DNA of 64,000 bases from Flavobacterium sp. Root420 (GCF_001427905.1 NZ_LMEF01000029.1:660436-724435); one strand, 5' to 3'. Positions 36,828 to 46,028 are shown, counted from the stretch's first letter. Notes: generated by a model from the letters alone, not told the origin. Translations and numbers: made by a program.

Positions 36828-36998
36828 TTATTCAGTTTGTAGTGTAAATCCGTTTGTAAATTGATGCAAAACATTTCCCTCTGCTGTGCTAATATTTTTT
36901 TCTTTTTCAAAATATTCTATAACATTTCCGGTCGTTTTTGTCTGTGCAATCGAATTGATGCACAACAGAATCAAGAAAATTAGGAGTGCTTTTTTCAT
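36828..36998 (-). CDS. 56-residue secreted protein or gene fragment of unknown function
   Basis: This short frame starts at 36998 with a good signal peptide (MKKALLIFLILL to SIAQ, about 19 residues). A mature part of only 37 residues follows, containing NVIEYFEKEKN and GNVLHQFTNGF. It lies 48 bases upstream of aspartylglucosaminidase on the same strand and is first in the operon. I do not recognise the family. It may be a genuine small secreted protein, or the surviving 5' end of a longer gene cut off by deletion. No continuation is seen in other frames downstream. Confidence 0.55.
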   Translation of the reverse strand: MKKALLIFLILLCINSIAQTKTTGNVIEYFEKEKNISTAEGNVLHQFTNGFTLQTE

Positions 36999-37044
36999 TT
37001 TTCGGTGTAAGTGTTTTTCTTTTTATTCCAAATTTTCAGACTTT

Positions 37045-37062
37045 TACTAAATCGTTTTACCT
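37045..37062. promoter_or_regulatory. LacI-type operator, site 1 of the AraC/aspartylglucosaminidase gap
   Basis: TACTAAATCGTTTTACCT has the left half of the shared palindrome TACTAAAWCGWTTTAGTA and the central CG typical of LacI-family operators. It lies 47 bases before the small ORF that opens the minus-strand operon. Confidence 0.55.
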
Positions 37063-37124
37063 TGAAAATAGTAAAATTGAGGATTTAACAATTTATTTCC
37101 GATAATTTTACGTTTTTTTAAATT

Positions 37125-37170
37125 TATTAAATCGATTTAGTAATGTCGTAAGGATTTTTTGCTATTTTTG
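37125..37170 (+). promoter_or_regulatory. LacI-type operator and -7 element before the AraC gene
   Basis: TATTAAATCGATTTAGTA (37125-37142) is an almost perfect palindrome with a central CG. TATTTTTG at 37163-37170 is an exact TAnnTTTG element. The operator covers the place where the -33 element would be, so binding should repress AraC transcription. Confidence 0.65.
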
Positions 37171-37265
37171 TTTTATATGAAATATAAAATTAAATCTAAA
37201 TTAATTTAATAAATACTCCAATTTTATCCTTATTTAGTTATTAATTATCATTGTTATTCTAAAAA

Positions 37266-38132
37266 ATGAAAATTGTTAAAACCAATATCGCTTCTTATAC
37301 AAATACGTCGCTATCTGTGTTTTCTCGTGAGGAATCTTTTTTCCAATCGCCTTTTCATTCGCACCCTGAATTTGAGTTGGTTTATATCTTAGAAAGTCAC
37401 GGAAAACGTATTATTGGAAATTCTGTAGAATCTTTCGAATCGGGAGATATGGTTTTTCTGGGAGATGATATTCCGCATGTTTGGCTTAATGATGAAATTT
37501 TTTATAAAGGAATAAATAGTTTAAAAGCTAAAGCTATAGTGATTTATTTTAGCAGAGATCTTTTTGGAAATTCTTTTTATGAATTACCGGAAGCCCTTGA
37601 AGTTAAAAAGTTTTTCTCTCAGGCCATAAAAGGAGTTTCGATCACGGGACAAACTAATGCAATCATTTCTAAAAAGATGGAAAAATTGCTCAAAAAGAAA
37701 GGTTTTGAAGTTGTTATGGGACTTATTGAAATTTTATTTCTTTTATCAAAAAGCAAAGATCTTAGGTATATCAATGATGACTCCTATGTTTCTGTTAGCG
37801 ATGAAAATAAAAATGACCGGCTTGCAGCTGTTTTCCAATATGTAAAATCAAATTATAAAGAAGAAATATCACTTGATGAAATTTCTAAAATCGCCAATCT
37901 GACACCTACGTCATTTTGCAGAATGTTTAAAGCCAAAACCAAAAAACCATTTGTAGAATACCTTAACGAAATAAGGGTTTCAAATGCTTGTAAGTATTTA
38001 ATTGAAACTGATTTGGGAATTTCTGAAATTGCCTACGAATGTGGTTATAAAACAGCTTCCAACTTCAATAAGCTGTTCAAAAAATTAATTGGAACAACTC
38101 CAAAGGAATACCGAAAAAATGCTTTAGTTTAA
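37266..38132 (+). CDS. AraC-family transcriptional regulator with cupin domain
   Basis: The 288-residue protein has an N-terminal cupin-like sugar-sensing domain (about 1-150), with FHSHPEFELVYILESHGKR and DIPHVWLN. Its C-terminal AraC double helix-turn-helix (about 185-288) includes LDEISKIANLTPTSFCRMFK and ISEIAYECGYKTASNFNKLFKKLIGTTPKEYR. This layout is typical of regulators of sugar catabolism. It is divergent from the aspartylglucosaminidase operon and upstream of the mutarotase/SDR pair, so it may control either in response to fucose or another released sugar. LacI-type operators before it suggest a regulatory hierarchy. Confidence 0.9.
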   Translation: MKIVKTNIASYTNTSLSVFSREESFFQSPFHSHPEFELVYILESHGKRIIGNSVESFESGDMVFLGDDIPHVWLNDEIFYKGINSLKAKAIVIYFSRDLFGNSFYELPEALEVKKFFSQAIKGVSITGQTNAIISKKMEKLLKKKGFEVVMGLIEILFLLSKSKDLRYINDDSYVSVSDENKNDRLAAVFQYVKSNYKEEISLDEISKIANLTPTSFCRMFKAKTKKPFVEYLNEIRVSNACKYLIETDLGISEIAYECGYKTASNFNKLFKKLIGTTPKEYRKNALV

Positions 38133-38376
38133 GATTGGAGAATTCTTCTTTTTTAATTAAAATAATAGTAGGCAGTGATACCATATCTTTTTGTTAGATC
38201 TGTTTTGTTTTTTTAGTTCGTAAATTATCTCTAAAATGTGCGGCTATTTCTTCTTTTATTGTGAAATTAATTATTAAGATAATAATTGCTTAATTAATGA
38301 TAATTTTGAGCTAGCATATAACATAATAATGCAATAATTTTATTTTTTTGAGATTGTGTCAAAATGTTGTACATAA

Positions 38377-38394
38377 ATATAAAACGTTTTAGTA
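38377..38394 (+). promoter_or_regulatory. LacI-type operator before the mutarotase operon
   Basis: ATATAAAACGTTTTAGTA matches the shared operator in 15 or more positions, with the central CG. It lies 115 bases before the mutarotase start. The rest of the 38133-38509 gap is AT-rich and I see no other gene or repeat in it. Confidence 0.65.
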
Positions 38395-38509
38395 AATCAG
38401 TTTCTATTCATTATAAATGGAGAAAGTAAAAGCATCTCATTTTAGCAAATTTGTCAATTGTTTAATCATTAATTTTAGGTTTTAATCTTAAATTTTTAAA
38501 TAGAATAAT

Positions 38510-38857
38510 ATGGTAACTCAAAAATATTGCTTCGCATTAGATTTGATTGACGATCCGGGTTTAATCACTGAATACAAAAAATATCATGAAAAGATCTGGC
38601 CGGAAATCACAGCAAGTATTGTCAATTCCGGGATTGAAAATCTTGATATTTATTGCGTAGGTAACAGAATGTTTATGATCATCGAGGCGAACGAAACTTT
38701 TACTTTTGAAAGAAAAGGGGAGATGGATGCCAATAATCCGGTGGTTCAGAAATGGGAAGAACTGATGTGGAAATATCAAAAAGCTTTGCCAGGAGCGAAA
38801 GAAGGTGAAAAATGGATGTTGATGGAAAAGATATTTGACCTGCATAAGAATACATAA
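38510..38857 (+). CDS. L-rhamnose/L-fucose mutarotase (RhaM family)
   Basis: The 115-residue protein has the length and motifs of the RhaM/YiiL (DUF718) family: LIDDPGLITEYKKYHEKIWPEI, IENLDIYCVGNRMFMIIE and PVVQKWEELM. These enzymes interconvert alpha and beta anomers of 6-deoxy-L-sugars. A family member (Cj0488) is in the fucose locus of Campylobacter jejuni. Here the next gene is an SDR related to fucose dehydrogenases, and the locus has four fucosidases, so L-fucose is the likely substrate. Confidence 0.85.
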   Translation: MVTQKYCFALDLIDDPGLITEYKKYHEKIWPEITASIVNSGIENLDIYCVGNRMFMIIEANETFTFERKGEMDANNPVVQKWEELMWKYQKALPGAKEGEKWMLMEKIFDLHKNT

Positions 38858-38923
38858 TCGATTTGATGACAAGCTCATCTTAATCGTATAACAACTAACT
38901 ATCCAACCAAAATAACAAAACAA

Positions 38924-39703
38924 ATGAATCTTAATCTTAACGACAAAATAATTATTGTAACGGGTGGCGCAAAAGGAATTGGTCTTGGAATCTGTAAAGT
39001 TTTAGCTGCAGAAGGTGCGATTCCAGTTATAGTTGGCAGAGCAGATGCCGACAATCAAATTGCAGTCAAAGAAATAGAAGCAGAAGGCGGAAAAGCTTTA
39101 TCTGTAGTTGCTGAATTAACGAATCCTGAAGCTTGTAAAAACGCGGTAGATCAAATAATCAAAATGTGCGGTCGGATTAACGGCTTAATCAATAATGCCG
39201 GTGTAAATGATGGTGTCGGTTTAGAAAGCGGTGATTACGAAAAATTTGTGGCATCAATTCATAAGAACCTGATACATTATTACCTGATGGCACAACACGC
39301 TTTGCCGGAGTTAAAAAAAACAAAGGGAGCAATTGTAAATATCGGTTCAAAAACTGCCGATACCGGACAGGGAAATACTTCAGCTTATGCGGCCTCAAAT
39401 GGTGGACGTAATGCATTAACCCGAGAATGGGCAGTTGAATTATTGAAATACGGAATCCGTGTAAATTCGGTTATAGTCGCTGAATGTTATACACCGTTAT
39501 ATGATACGTGGATTAAAACACTCGAAAATCCGGAGCAAAAACTAAAAGAAATTACGGCTAATATTCCACTGGAAAATAGAATGACAACTGCAGAAGAAAT
39601 CGCCAATATGGTCGTGTTTTTATTATCTGATAAATCAAGCCACACCACTGGTCAGTTGATTTATGTAGATGGAGGTTATACACATTTAGATCGTTCGTTA
39701 TAA
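38924..39703 (+). CDS. SDR oxidoreductase, probable L-fucose dehydrogenase
   Basis: The 259-residue SDR has TGGAKGIG (13-20), NNAG (90-93), Ser142 and Tyr155. The usual catalytic Lys of YxxxK is replaced by Asn159 in YAASNGGRNALTREWAVEL. It follows the mutarotase by 66 bases. By analogy with FucX (Cj0485) of C. jejuni, it would oxidise L-fucose to the lactone with NAD(P). The Asn substitution looks like a group feature rather than damage, because the rest of the protein is intact. Substrate is inferred from context. Confidence 0.82.
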   Translation: MNLNLNDKIIIVTGGAKGIGLGICKVLAAEGAIPVIVGRADADNQIAVKEIEAEGGKALSVVAELTNPEACKNAVDQIIKMCGRINGLINNAGVNDGVGLESGDYEKFVASIHKNLIHYYLMAQHALPELKKTKGAIVNIGSKTADTGQGNTSAYAASNGGRNALTREWAVELLKYGIRVNSVIVAECYTPLYDTWIKTLENPEQKLKEITANIPLENRMTTAEEIANMVVFLLSDKSSHTTGQLIYVDGGYTHLDRSL

Positions 39704-39857
39704 TTTATAGTTAAAAAATAAATTTTCCGAAAAATCAAACCAAAATAATTGAACCTTTCCAATTATAAATAAAAAGATATTTTCACTGAACAAGAACTGT
39801 TTGGCAATGGGATTATCTTTTTTTGTGCTGTTCCAAAATGGCAAGTACATATAGGAC

Positions 39858-40020
39858 ACAAAGTCATGTGATTTGGAAAACCCAGCAAATTTGTTTTTAA
39901 AAATACCTATAATCATCGAATAGCTTTCTCATCGAAAAGTGTTAAATAAAAAGTAAGTAAGCCAAAAAAGAAATGATAACGTAATAATATACGATAAAGT
40001 TTATTAGAACTAAAATTCAT
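39858..40020 (-). pseudogene. Relic of a LytS-type histidine kinase gene, 5' end
   Basis: On the minus strand from ATG at 40020 the frame reads MNFSSNKLYRILLRYHFFF, clearly related to the first residues of the intact kinase at 17300-18358 (MNFSSGKFYRIPLRYHVFF). One T is then lost, which shifts the frame into stops. Further along, KTNLLGFPNHMTLC again matches KTNLLGFPIHMTLC of the intact gene in another frame. Similarity fades near 39850. The upstream flank (40021-40195) also matches that of the intact gene. It is a decayed partial duplicate. Confidence 0.85.
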
Positions 40021-40199
40021 AATAAGATGGTTTTTTATGATTTTTTTTGATGTTTATCTTCGTTTATATGTCGTTCGTCTAAAATAGTTTTGTCAAATAT
40101 TAAATTTGTTTAGATTTCGAGTTAAATTAAGGTTGTTTTTATTTGAAGAAACCTGTCTTTTCTTTACGGCCCATTCTAATTGCAAATTGTAAAATAAAA

Positions 40200-40369
40200 G
40201 ACAATGGAGATGCAACGAATCCTGTACCATTTCAAAGTACTGAAAGACCTGCTTGTAATGGAAAAATTTTAGTAATTGGAAAAGCTAAAAAAGATCAAAA
40301 GGACAATTTACTATGAAAGTAGAAAGTGCAGGACTGCAATCTGCTGAAACAATAATCAGAATTAAATAA
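40200..40369 (+). pseudogene. Relic of the C-terminal end of a GH2-type glycosidase
   Basis: A frame beginning at 40200 reads DNGDATNPVPFQSTERPACN and continues GKILVIGKAKKDQKDN, then a stop. A shift of one base restores FTMKVESAGLQSAETIIRIK followed by TAA at 40369. This pattern (FQS...R.A.NG..LVI....G...V...S.GL......I.I) is that of the C-terminal domain of DUF4982-type GH2 beta-galactosidases. No upstream part of the gene remains. With the kinase relic it fills most of the 39704-40376 gap. Confidence 0.65.
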
Positions 40370-40376
40370 ATAAAAA

Positions 40377-41714
40377 ATGATTAAAAAAATAATCTTAGCG
40401 GCTTTGGTCGTTGGAACAACTATAGCAGGGAATGCACAGAACAAAATCGCTGCAAAGGATATTGCTGAAAAAATGAAATGGTTTGAAGATGCTAAATTGG
40501 GAATATTCATTCATGCCGGAATTTATTCGGTTGCCGATGTCTCTGAATCCTGGAGTTTTCACAACGGAAATATTTCTGTTGAAGATTATATGAAACAACA
40601 AAAAAGCTACACCTTAAGCCATTATGATCCTGCGGCCTGGGCAGAAATGATCAAAGATTCAGGTGCGAAATATGCGGTAATTACAACAAAACATCATGAT
40701 GGTGTAGCGATGTACGATACCAAATTAGGAAAATTGAGTTCGGTAAAAACCTGTCCTGCTAAAAAAGATATGGTGAAGCCTTTTTTCGAAGAATTGCGCA
40801 AAAGAGATATAAAATGCGGTGCATACTTCTCCTTAATCGACTGGACTCATAATGATTATCCGGGATTTCTGAAAGATAAGGCGCGTTACGACATCAAAAA
40901 AGAACCGGCTCGTTGGGAACGTTTTCAAAAATTCTTCCAGGGGCAAATCAAAGAAATTTCAGATTGGTACAATCCTGATTTGTGGTGGTTTGATGGTGAC
41001 TGGGAACACAGCGCAGAAGAATGGCAAGCCGAGAAAACGCGTAAAATGATGTTAGACAGAAATCCGAATACGATTATCAACGGACGTTTGCAGGGTTATG
41101 GCGATTATGATACTCCGGAACAAAATTTCCCGGTTGTGCGTCCAGCTTTCAAATGGTGGGAATTATGTATGACCATGAATGAAAACTGGGGTTACCGTGT
41201 AAGCGATACTAATTGGAAAACACCTTATGAAATCATTACCATTTTTGTGGACGCTGTTTCAAACGGAGGAAATTTATTATTAGACATCGGGCCAAAACCT
41301 GACGGGACTTATCCAGAAACGGTAGTTTCTACATTGAAAGAATTAGGTGACTGGAACAGAAGAAACGGTGAAGGGATTTTCGGAACCATTCCCGGAATTC
41401 CATTAGGACATTTTTACGGACCAACGACACTTTCTAAAGATTCAAAAACACTTTATTTATTTGTTCACGGAAAAACTTCAGGACAATTGATGCTAAAAGG
41501 ACTTGATAATAAAATTGAAGATATTACGGTCTTGGGTTCAAATGTAAAACTGACGCATAAAGTAGTGGGTAAAATCTCCTGGAGCGCTGTTCCCGGATTG
41601 GTTTACATTGATTTGCCAGAGAACGCTGTCGATAAATATGTGACTTGTATTAAAGTTACCTTAAATACGTCGGTTAAATTATACAGAGGTCAGGGTGGTT
41701 TCCTGACTAACTAA
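40377..41714 (+). CDS. GH29 alpha-L-fucosidase (third)
   Basis: The 445-residue secreted protein (signal peptide ending AGNAQ) has a single GH29 barrel with LGIFIHAGIYS, TTKHHDGVAMYD and nucleophile Asp206 in WWFDGDWEHS. A short C-terminal beta domain follows. The WWFDGDW context differs from the other three fucosidases here. It is followed 40 bases later by a GH3 enzyme and probably forms an operon with it. Just upstream lie two gene relics. Confidence 0.92.
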   Translation: MIKKIILAALVVGTTIAGNAQNKIAAKDIAEKMKWFEDAKLGIFIHAGIYSVADVSESWSFHNGNISVEDYMKQQKSYTLSHYDPAAWAEMIKDSGAKYAVITTKHHDGVAMYDTKLGKLSSVKTCPAKKDMVKPFFEELRKRDIKCGAYFSLIDWTHNDYPGFLKDKARYDIKKEPARWERFQKFFQGQIKEISDWYNPDLWWFDGDWEHSAEEWQAEKTRKMMLDRNPNTIINGRLQGYGDYDTPEQNFPVVRPAFKWWELCMTMNENWGYRVSDTNWKTPYEIITIFVDAVSNGGNLLLDIGPKPDGTYPETVVSTLKELGDWNRRNGEGIFGTIPGIPLGHFYGPTTLSKDSKTLYLFVHGKTSGQLMLKGLDNKIEDITVLGSNVKLTHKVVGKISWSAVPGLVYIDLPENAVDKYVTCIKVTLNTSVKLYRGQGGFLTN

Positions 41715-41754
41715 TATTATAATTCATGCCGAATGGTATTGAAACAGTACAATT

Positions 41755-44424
41755 ATGAACAAAAAAGTACTTTTAACAGCTTTATTTCTTGGAGTTCAAA
41801 TTCTGTTTTCCCAAAACACTCCAAAGTATAAAAACCCGAAATTACCCGTTGAAGAACGCGTTCAGGATTTATTATCCCGAATGACGATTGAAGAAAAATT
41901 TTGGCAAATGTTCATGATTCCCGGCGATTTGTCTGATGGAGCTGAGAATTATAAAAATGGAATTTTTGGTTTTCAGGTAAGTGCTAAAGGAAGTACTGAT
42001 GCCAGCAATCAAATTTTAGATTACAGTGCAGCAAGTAATGCTCAGGAAACTGTAAAATTGATTAATAAAATTCAGCATTATTTTGTTGAAAAAACACGTC
42101 TTGGTATTCCGATTATTGCTTTTGATGAAGCTTTGCACGGATTAGTTAGAGATGGCGCAACGGCTTTTCCTCAATCTATTTCATTGGCTGCAACATTTGA
42201 TCCGGCATTGGTAAAAAGAGTTTCAACTGCTATTGCAATGGAATCGAAAAGTCGTGGAATTCGTCAGATTTTATCGCCCGTGGTAAATCTTGCTTCTGAT
42301 GTTCGTTGGGGACGTGTAGAGGAAACCTATGGTGAAGATCCTTTTCTTTCTTCAAAAATGGGAGTGGCTTATGTGTCTTCTTTTGAGGAAAGAGGTGTAA
42401 TTACAACGCCCAAACATTTTCTTGCAAACAGCGGAGACGGCGGTCGTGATAGCTACCCAATTGATTACAATGAACGTTATCTGGAAGAGTATCAACTTCC
42501 TCCGTTTCGCGCCTGCTTTACTGAGGGAGGAAGTCGTAGCGTTATGACATCTTATAATTCTTTAAACGGAAGCCCGTGTACAGCCAACGATTGGTTGTTG
42601 AATAAAAAACTAAAAGGGGAAATGAATTTTAAAGGATTCATTATTTCAGATGCAAATGCTGTTGGAGGAGGAAATGTGTTGCATTATACTGCAAAAGATT
42701 ATCCGGAATCAGGTGCCAATGCGATCAACAATGGTTTAGACGTGATTTTTCAAACGGCTTATGATCATTATAAATTATTTCAACCACCTTTCTTAGACGG
42801 AAGAATAGATATGAAAAATATCGACGAATCCGTTGCGAGAGTTTTGAGATTGAAATTTGAATTGGGATTGTTTGAAAATCCGTATGCAGACGAAAAAGAA
42901 ACAAATAAATGGAACGGAAATCCGCTTCACAAATTAGTATCAAGAGAGGCGGCCGAAAAAGGAATGGTTTTGCTGAAAAATGAAAACAATGTTTTGCCTC
43001 TTAGAAAATCAATAAAATCAATTGCCTTAATAGGAAATGATATTACCGAAGCTCGTTTGGGCGGCTATAGTGGTCCGGGCAACGGAAAAGTAAATATGCT
43101 TGAAGGAATCAAAGCGAAATTAGGAAAATCGGTTACGATTAATCTTGCCGATGGTTGTGCAAGAAAAAATACAGAATATATTCCGGTGCCAACTGCAAAT
43201 TTATTTAGTGTTGAAAAAGGGAAATCAGTAAACGGATTGGCAGGGGAATATTTCAATAACGTTCAATTAAGTGGAAGGCCGGTTGTGACAAGAGTAGATA
43301 ATTCAATCAATTTTGACTGGACTTTATATTCTCCGGATCAGGCAAAAATCAATTATGATTTTTATTCGGCTAAATGGACCGGAAAGATCAAATCTCCTGT
43401 AGCAGGAACTTATAAAATTGGTTTTGAAGGCAATGATGGTTACCGTTTGTATTTGAATGGAAAACGGGTTATTGACCATTGGAAAAGCCAAACCTATTCA
43501 ACAAAATTGGTGGATTTCAGCTTTGAAAAAGACAAAGAATACGACATCAAAGTAGAGTTTTTTGAATCGCAGGGCTATGCCAAATTCAAATTGGTTTGGA
43601 ATGTAGGTGTAAACAACGATTGGCAAAATAAAATTGACGAAGCGGTAGCTGTCGCAAAAAAATCAGATGTGGCGGTAATTGCTGCCGGAATTGAAGAAGG
43701 TGAGTTTAATGACAGAGCTTATTTAGGTTTGTTGGGACATCAGGAAGAATTAATAAATGCTGTCGCTGCAACAGGAAAACCGGTTGTAGTTGTTTTGGTT
43801 GGAGGAAGCGCGATTACCATGGACAAATGGATCAATAATGTGCCTTCAATTTTAGATGTTTGGTATCCGGGTGAAGATGGTGGACATGCTGTTGCGAATA
43901 TTTTGTTTGGTGATAAAAACCCTGCTGGACGTCTGCCAATTACTTTTCCTGTTTTTGAGGGACAATTGCCATTGGTGTACAACCACAAACCAACAGGGCG
44001 TTCAGATGACTATACGAATTTGAACGGTGCGCCTTTATTTCCTTTTGGATACGGCTTGAGTTACTCCACTTTTGACTATAGCAATTTGCGATTTGACAAA
44101 AAACAAATAGGAAAATCGGAAACTACGAAAGTGTATTGTACCATAAAAAATACCAGTTCTATTGACGGTGATGAAGTGATTCAGCTGTATGTACGTGATG
44201 TTTTGGCATCTATTGCACAGCCAATTAAACAGCTTAAAGGTTTTCAGAGAATTTCACTTAAAGCAGGAGAATCAAAAGAAATTTCGTTTGACATCAACAA
44301 AGAAACTTTGCAAATGTTGAATAATGATATGAAATGGGTTGTTGAACCAGGTGATTTCAGAATTATGATTGGCGCATCTTCCAGAGATATTCGATTGAGA
44401 GAAATTCTTACGGTTACAGAGTAG
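41755..44424 (+). CDS. GH3 glycosidase with inserted PA14 domain
   Basis: The 889-residue secreted protein (signal peptide ending ILFSQ) has GH3 N- and C-terminal domains and a C-terminal fibronectin type III-like domain. The nucleophile is Asp299 in GFIISDANAV. A PA14 domain is inserted in the C-terminal GH3 domain at about residues 490-630 (GLAGEYFNNVQL, NDGYRLYLNGKRVIDHW). PA14 insertions of this kind occur in beta-glucosidases and related enzymes and shape the substrate pocket. The exact sugar cannot be given: beta-glucoside, xyloside and N-acetylhexosaminide are all possible. Confidence 0.88.
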   Translation: MNKKVLLTALFLGVQILFSQNTPKYKNPKLPVEERVQDLLSRMTIEEKFWQMFMIPGDLSDGAENYKNGIFGFQVSAKGSTDASNQILDYSAASNAQETVKLINKIQHYFVEKTRLGIPIIAFDEALHGLVRDGATAFPQSISLAATFDPALVKRVSTAIAMESKSRGIRQILSPVVNLASDVRWGRVEETYGEDPFLSSKMGVAYVSSFEERGVITTPKHFLANSGDGGRDSYPIDYNERYLEEYQLPPFRACFTEGGSRSVMTSYNSLNGSPCTANDWLLNKKLKGEMNFKGFIISDANAVGGGNVLHYTAKDYPESGANAINNGLDVIFQTAYDHYKLFQPPFLDGRIDMKNIDESVARVLRLKFELGLFENPYADEKETNKWNGNPLHKLVSREAAEKGMVLLKNENNVLPLRKSIKSIALIGNDITEARLGGYSGPGNGKVNMLEGIKAKLGKSVTINLADGCARKNTEYIPVPTANLFSVEKGKSVNGLAGEYFNNVQLSGRPVVTRVDNSINFDWTLYSPDQAKINYDFYSAKWTGKIKSPVAGTYKIGFEGNDGYRLYLNGKRVIDHWKSQTYSTKLVDFSFEKDKEYDIKVEFFESQGYAKFKLVWNVGVNNDWQNKIDEAVAVAKKSDVAVIAAGIEEGEFNDRAYLGLLGHQEELINAVAATGKPVVVVLVGGSAITMDKWINNVPSILDVWYPGEDGGHAVANILFGDKNPAGRLPITFPVFEGQLPLVYNHKPTGRSDDYTNLNGAPLFPFGYGLSYSTFDYSNLRFDKKQIGKSETTKVYCTIKNTSSIDGDEVIQLYVRDVLASIAQPIKQLKGFQRISLKAGESKEISFDINKETLQMLNNDMKWVVEPGDFRIMIGASSRDIRLREILTVTE

Positions 44425-44881
44425 ATTTTAAATCAAAAAGTAATGCAAAATAAATTTTTGAAATCGGTTTTGATCAAGGATTTTTAAAAAATGTAAAAAA
44501 ATACTTAAAAGTTTTAAAATACTACAATTGAAGCAAAAGTAGAGACATAGGAGATGAAAATAATTTTGCGGAATCAATTTTATAAAAGGTGAAAAAACAG
44601 AAATGACGCTTGCAAAAAAGTTCGAAAAAAAAGGGTAATTAAAATGTTAAATGAATTTTAAGTATTAGCTATTTATGTTAATAATATCATAATTTTTTTG
44701 ATTTTTGAGTGGCTTTTTTTGAGGCTTTAATTTTTATCAAAACAAGAGGTGTTTTTGCGGTGTTTATTAAAGAAAGCTATTCATTAAATAATATGTATTT
44801 ATTTAATATATAGACTGTTGTGATTTTAAATCAGAATTATTTCTATAAAATATTAAGTGTAATAATAACAAATAAAAAAAA
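44425..44881. other. AT-rich gap before the LacI gene
   Basis: Apart from the promoter and operators at its right end (44882-44924), this gap shows no gene, hairpin terminator or dispersed repeat that I can support. Short in-frame stretches are below 15 codons. Confidence 0.5.
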
Positions 44882-44924
44882 TACTAAAACGTTTTTGTAA
44901 ATCGTTTTATTAAATATATATTTG
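44882..44924 (+). promoter_or_regulatory. LacI-gene promoter with two overlapping operators
   Basis: TTTG at 44894-44897 and TATATTTG at 44917-44924 (spacer 19 bp) form a complete Bacteroidota promoter. Two copies of the shared operator overlap it: TACTAAAACGTTTTTGTA (44882-44899) and TTGTAAATCGTTTTATTA (44895-44912), with CG centres 13 bp apart. The layout is that of an autorepressed gene. Confidence 0.75.
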
Positions 44925-44966
44925 CTAATAGTAATTAACTAAGGTTTAAGAAAAAGTTAACATTTA

Positions 44967-45983
44967 ATGAGCAAAAAGATCACTATCAAAGATATCGCGA
45001 AAGCAGCAAATGTATCGGTAACTACGGTTTCATTTGTTCTGAACGATAAGGGAGAGAAGATGGGGATTAGAAAAGAAGTGATTGAAAAAGTTCTTACAAT
45101 TAGCGGAGAAATGAAATTCAAACTCAATATGATCGCCAGTAGTTTAAGAACTGGTAAAACAAGATCTATTGGGCTTATTGTCGAAGATATCTCAAATCAG
45201 TTTTTTTCTGATTTGGCAAGAATAATTGAGAGAGAGGCAATAAACTTAAATTATAGAGTATTTTATTGTAGTACAGGCGGAGATGACGCTCGTGCAATTG
45301 AGTTAGTGAATAGCCTGTTACAGGCTAATGTAGATGGGTTTATTATCACTCCTACAGAAAATATGAAAGCAACTATAGACCGCTTATCAGAACTTCAATG
45401 TCCGGTTGTTTTAGTTGACCGTTATTTTGAAGAACAAGAGGTAAGCCATGTCGTGCTTGATAATTTTGAGGGAGGAGAAACAGCAACCAATTATCTTTTG
45501 GAAAAAGGGTTTAAAAAAATTGCGTTTATTAGTAATTACTCACAGTTAATTCAGATGCGGTTCAGAAAAGAGGGTTACAGTAATGCGATGAAAAAAGCAG
45601 GCTTGTATGATGAAGCTAAAATACTTGATTTGGAATACCATATTCCTGAAGAGGAAAGAATAGAAAAGATTGCTGTTTTTTTGAGCAGTAGCTCCGAAAT
45701 AGATGCTGTATTGTTTGGGGCAAATTATTTGTTGCTGGCGGGCTTGCAGTCCTTAAGTAAATTGAAATTAAAAATCCCAACTGATAAAGCAGTAATTAGT
45801 TTTGATGATCACGACAGTTTTAGATTGCATTCGCCCTCTATAACCGTTTTATCCCAACCAATTGAAGAAATGGGAAAAAAAGCAGTAAGGTTATTAATGA
45901 TGCAAATGAATGACGGAAGTAATTATAAAATTGAAAAAGAGAAGAAAAAAGGCAATTTAATTATAAGAGAATCGGTAGGATAA
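44967..45983 (+). CDS. LacI-family transcriptional regulator
   Basis: The 338-residue protein begins with a LacI helix-turn-helix (TIKDIAKAANVSVTTVSFVLND, residues 5-26) and hinge helix (IASSLRTGKT). It is followed by a periplasmic-binding-protein-like sensor domain (IGLIVEDISNQFFSDLARIIE to the C terminus). It lies directly upstream of SusC/SusD. The 18-bp palindromes with central CG found before this gene, SusC and four other points of the locus are its probable operators. The effector is probably a sugar released from the glycan, such as fucose, but this cannot be read from the sequence. Confidence 0.92.
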   Translation: MSKKITIKDIAKAANVSVTTVSFVLNDKGEKMGIRKEVIEKVLTISGEMKFKLNMIASSLRTGKTRSIGLIVEDISNQFFSDLARIIEREAINLNYRVFYCSTGGDDARAIELVNSLLQANVDGFIITPTENMKATIDRLSELQCPVVLVDRYFEEQEVSHVVLDNFEGGETATNYLLEKGFKKIAFISNYSQLIQMRFRKEGYSNAMKKAGLYDEAKILDLEYHIPEEERIEKIAVFLSSSSEIDAVLFGANYLLLAGLQSLSKLKLKIPTDKAVISFDDHDSFRLHSPSITVLSQPIEEMGKKAVRLLMMQMNDGSNYKIEKEKKKGNLIIRESVG

Positions 45984-46010
45984 TTAAAATGCCTTTTTTT
46001 AAAGTCAAAA

Positions 46011-46028
46011 CACTAAAACGTTATAGTG
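46011..46028 (+). promoter_or_regulatory. LacI-type operator before SusC
   Basis: CACTAAAACGTTATAGTG is a near-perfect palindrome (one mismatched pair) with central CG. It lies 28 bases after the LacI stop and 232 bases before the SusC ATG. No exact TAnnTTTG is seen between it and SusC. Confidence 0.7.

Noticed and set aside
39698..39916. Minus-strand open frame of 72 codons beside the kinase relic
   Set aside because: It covers the frameshifted remains of the kinase copy in the wrong frame and shows no features of its own.
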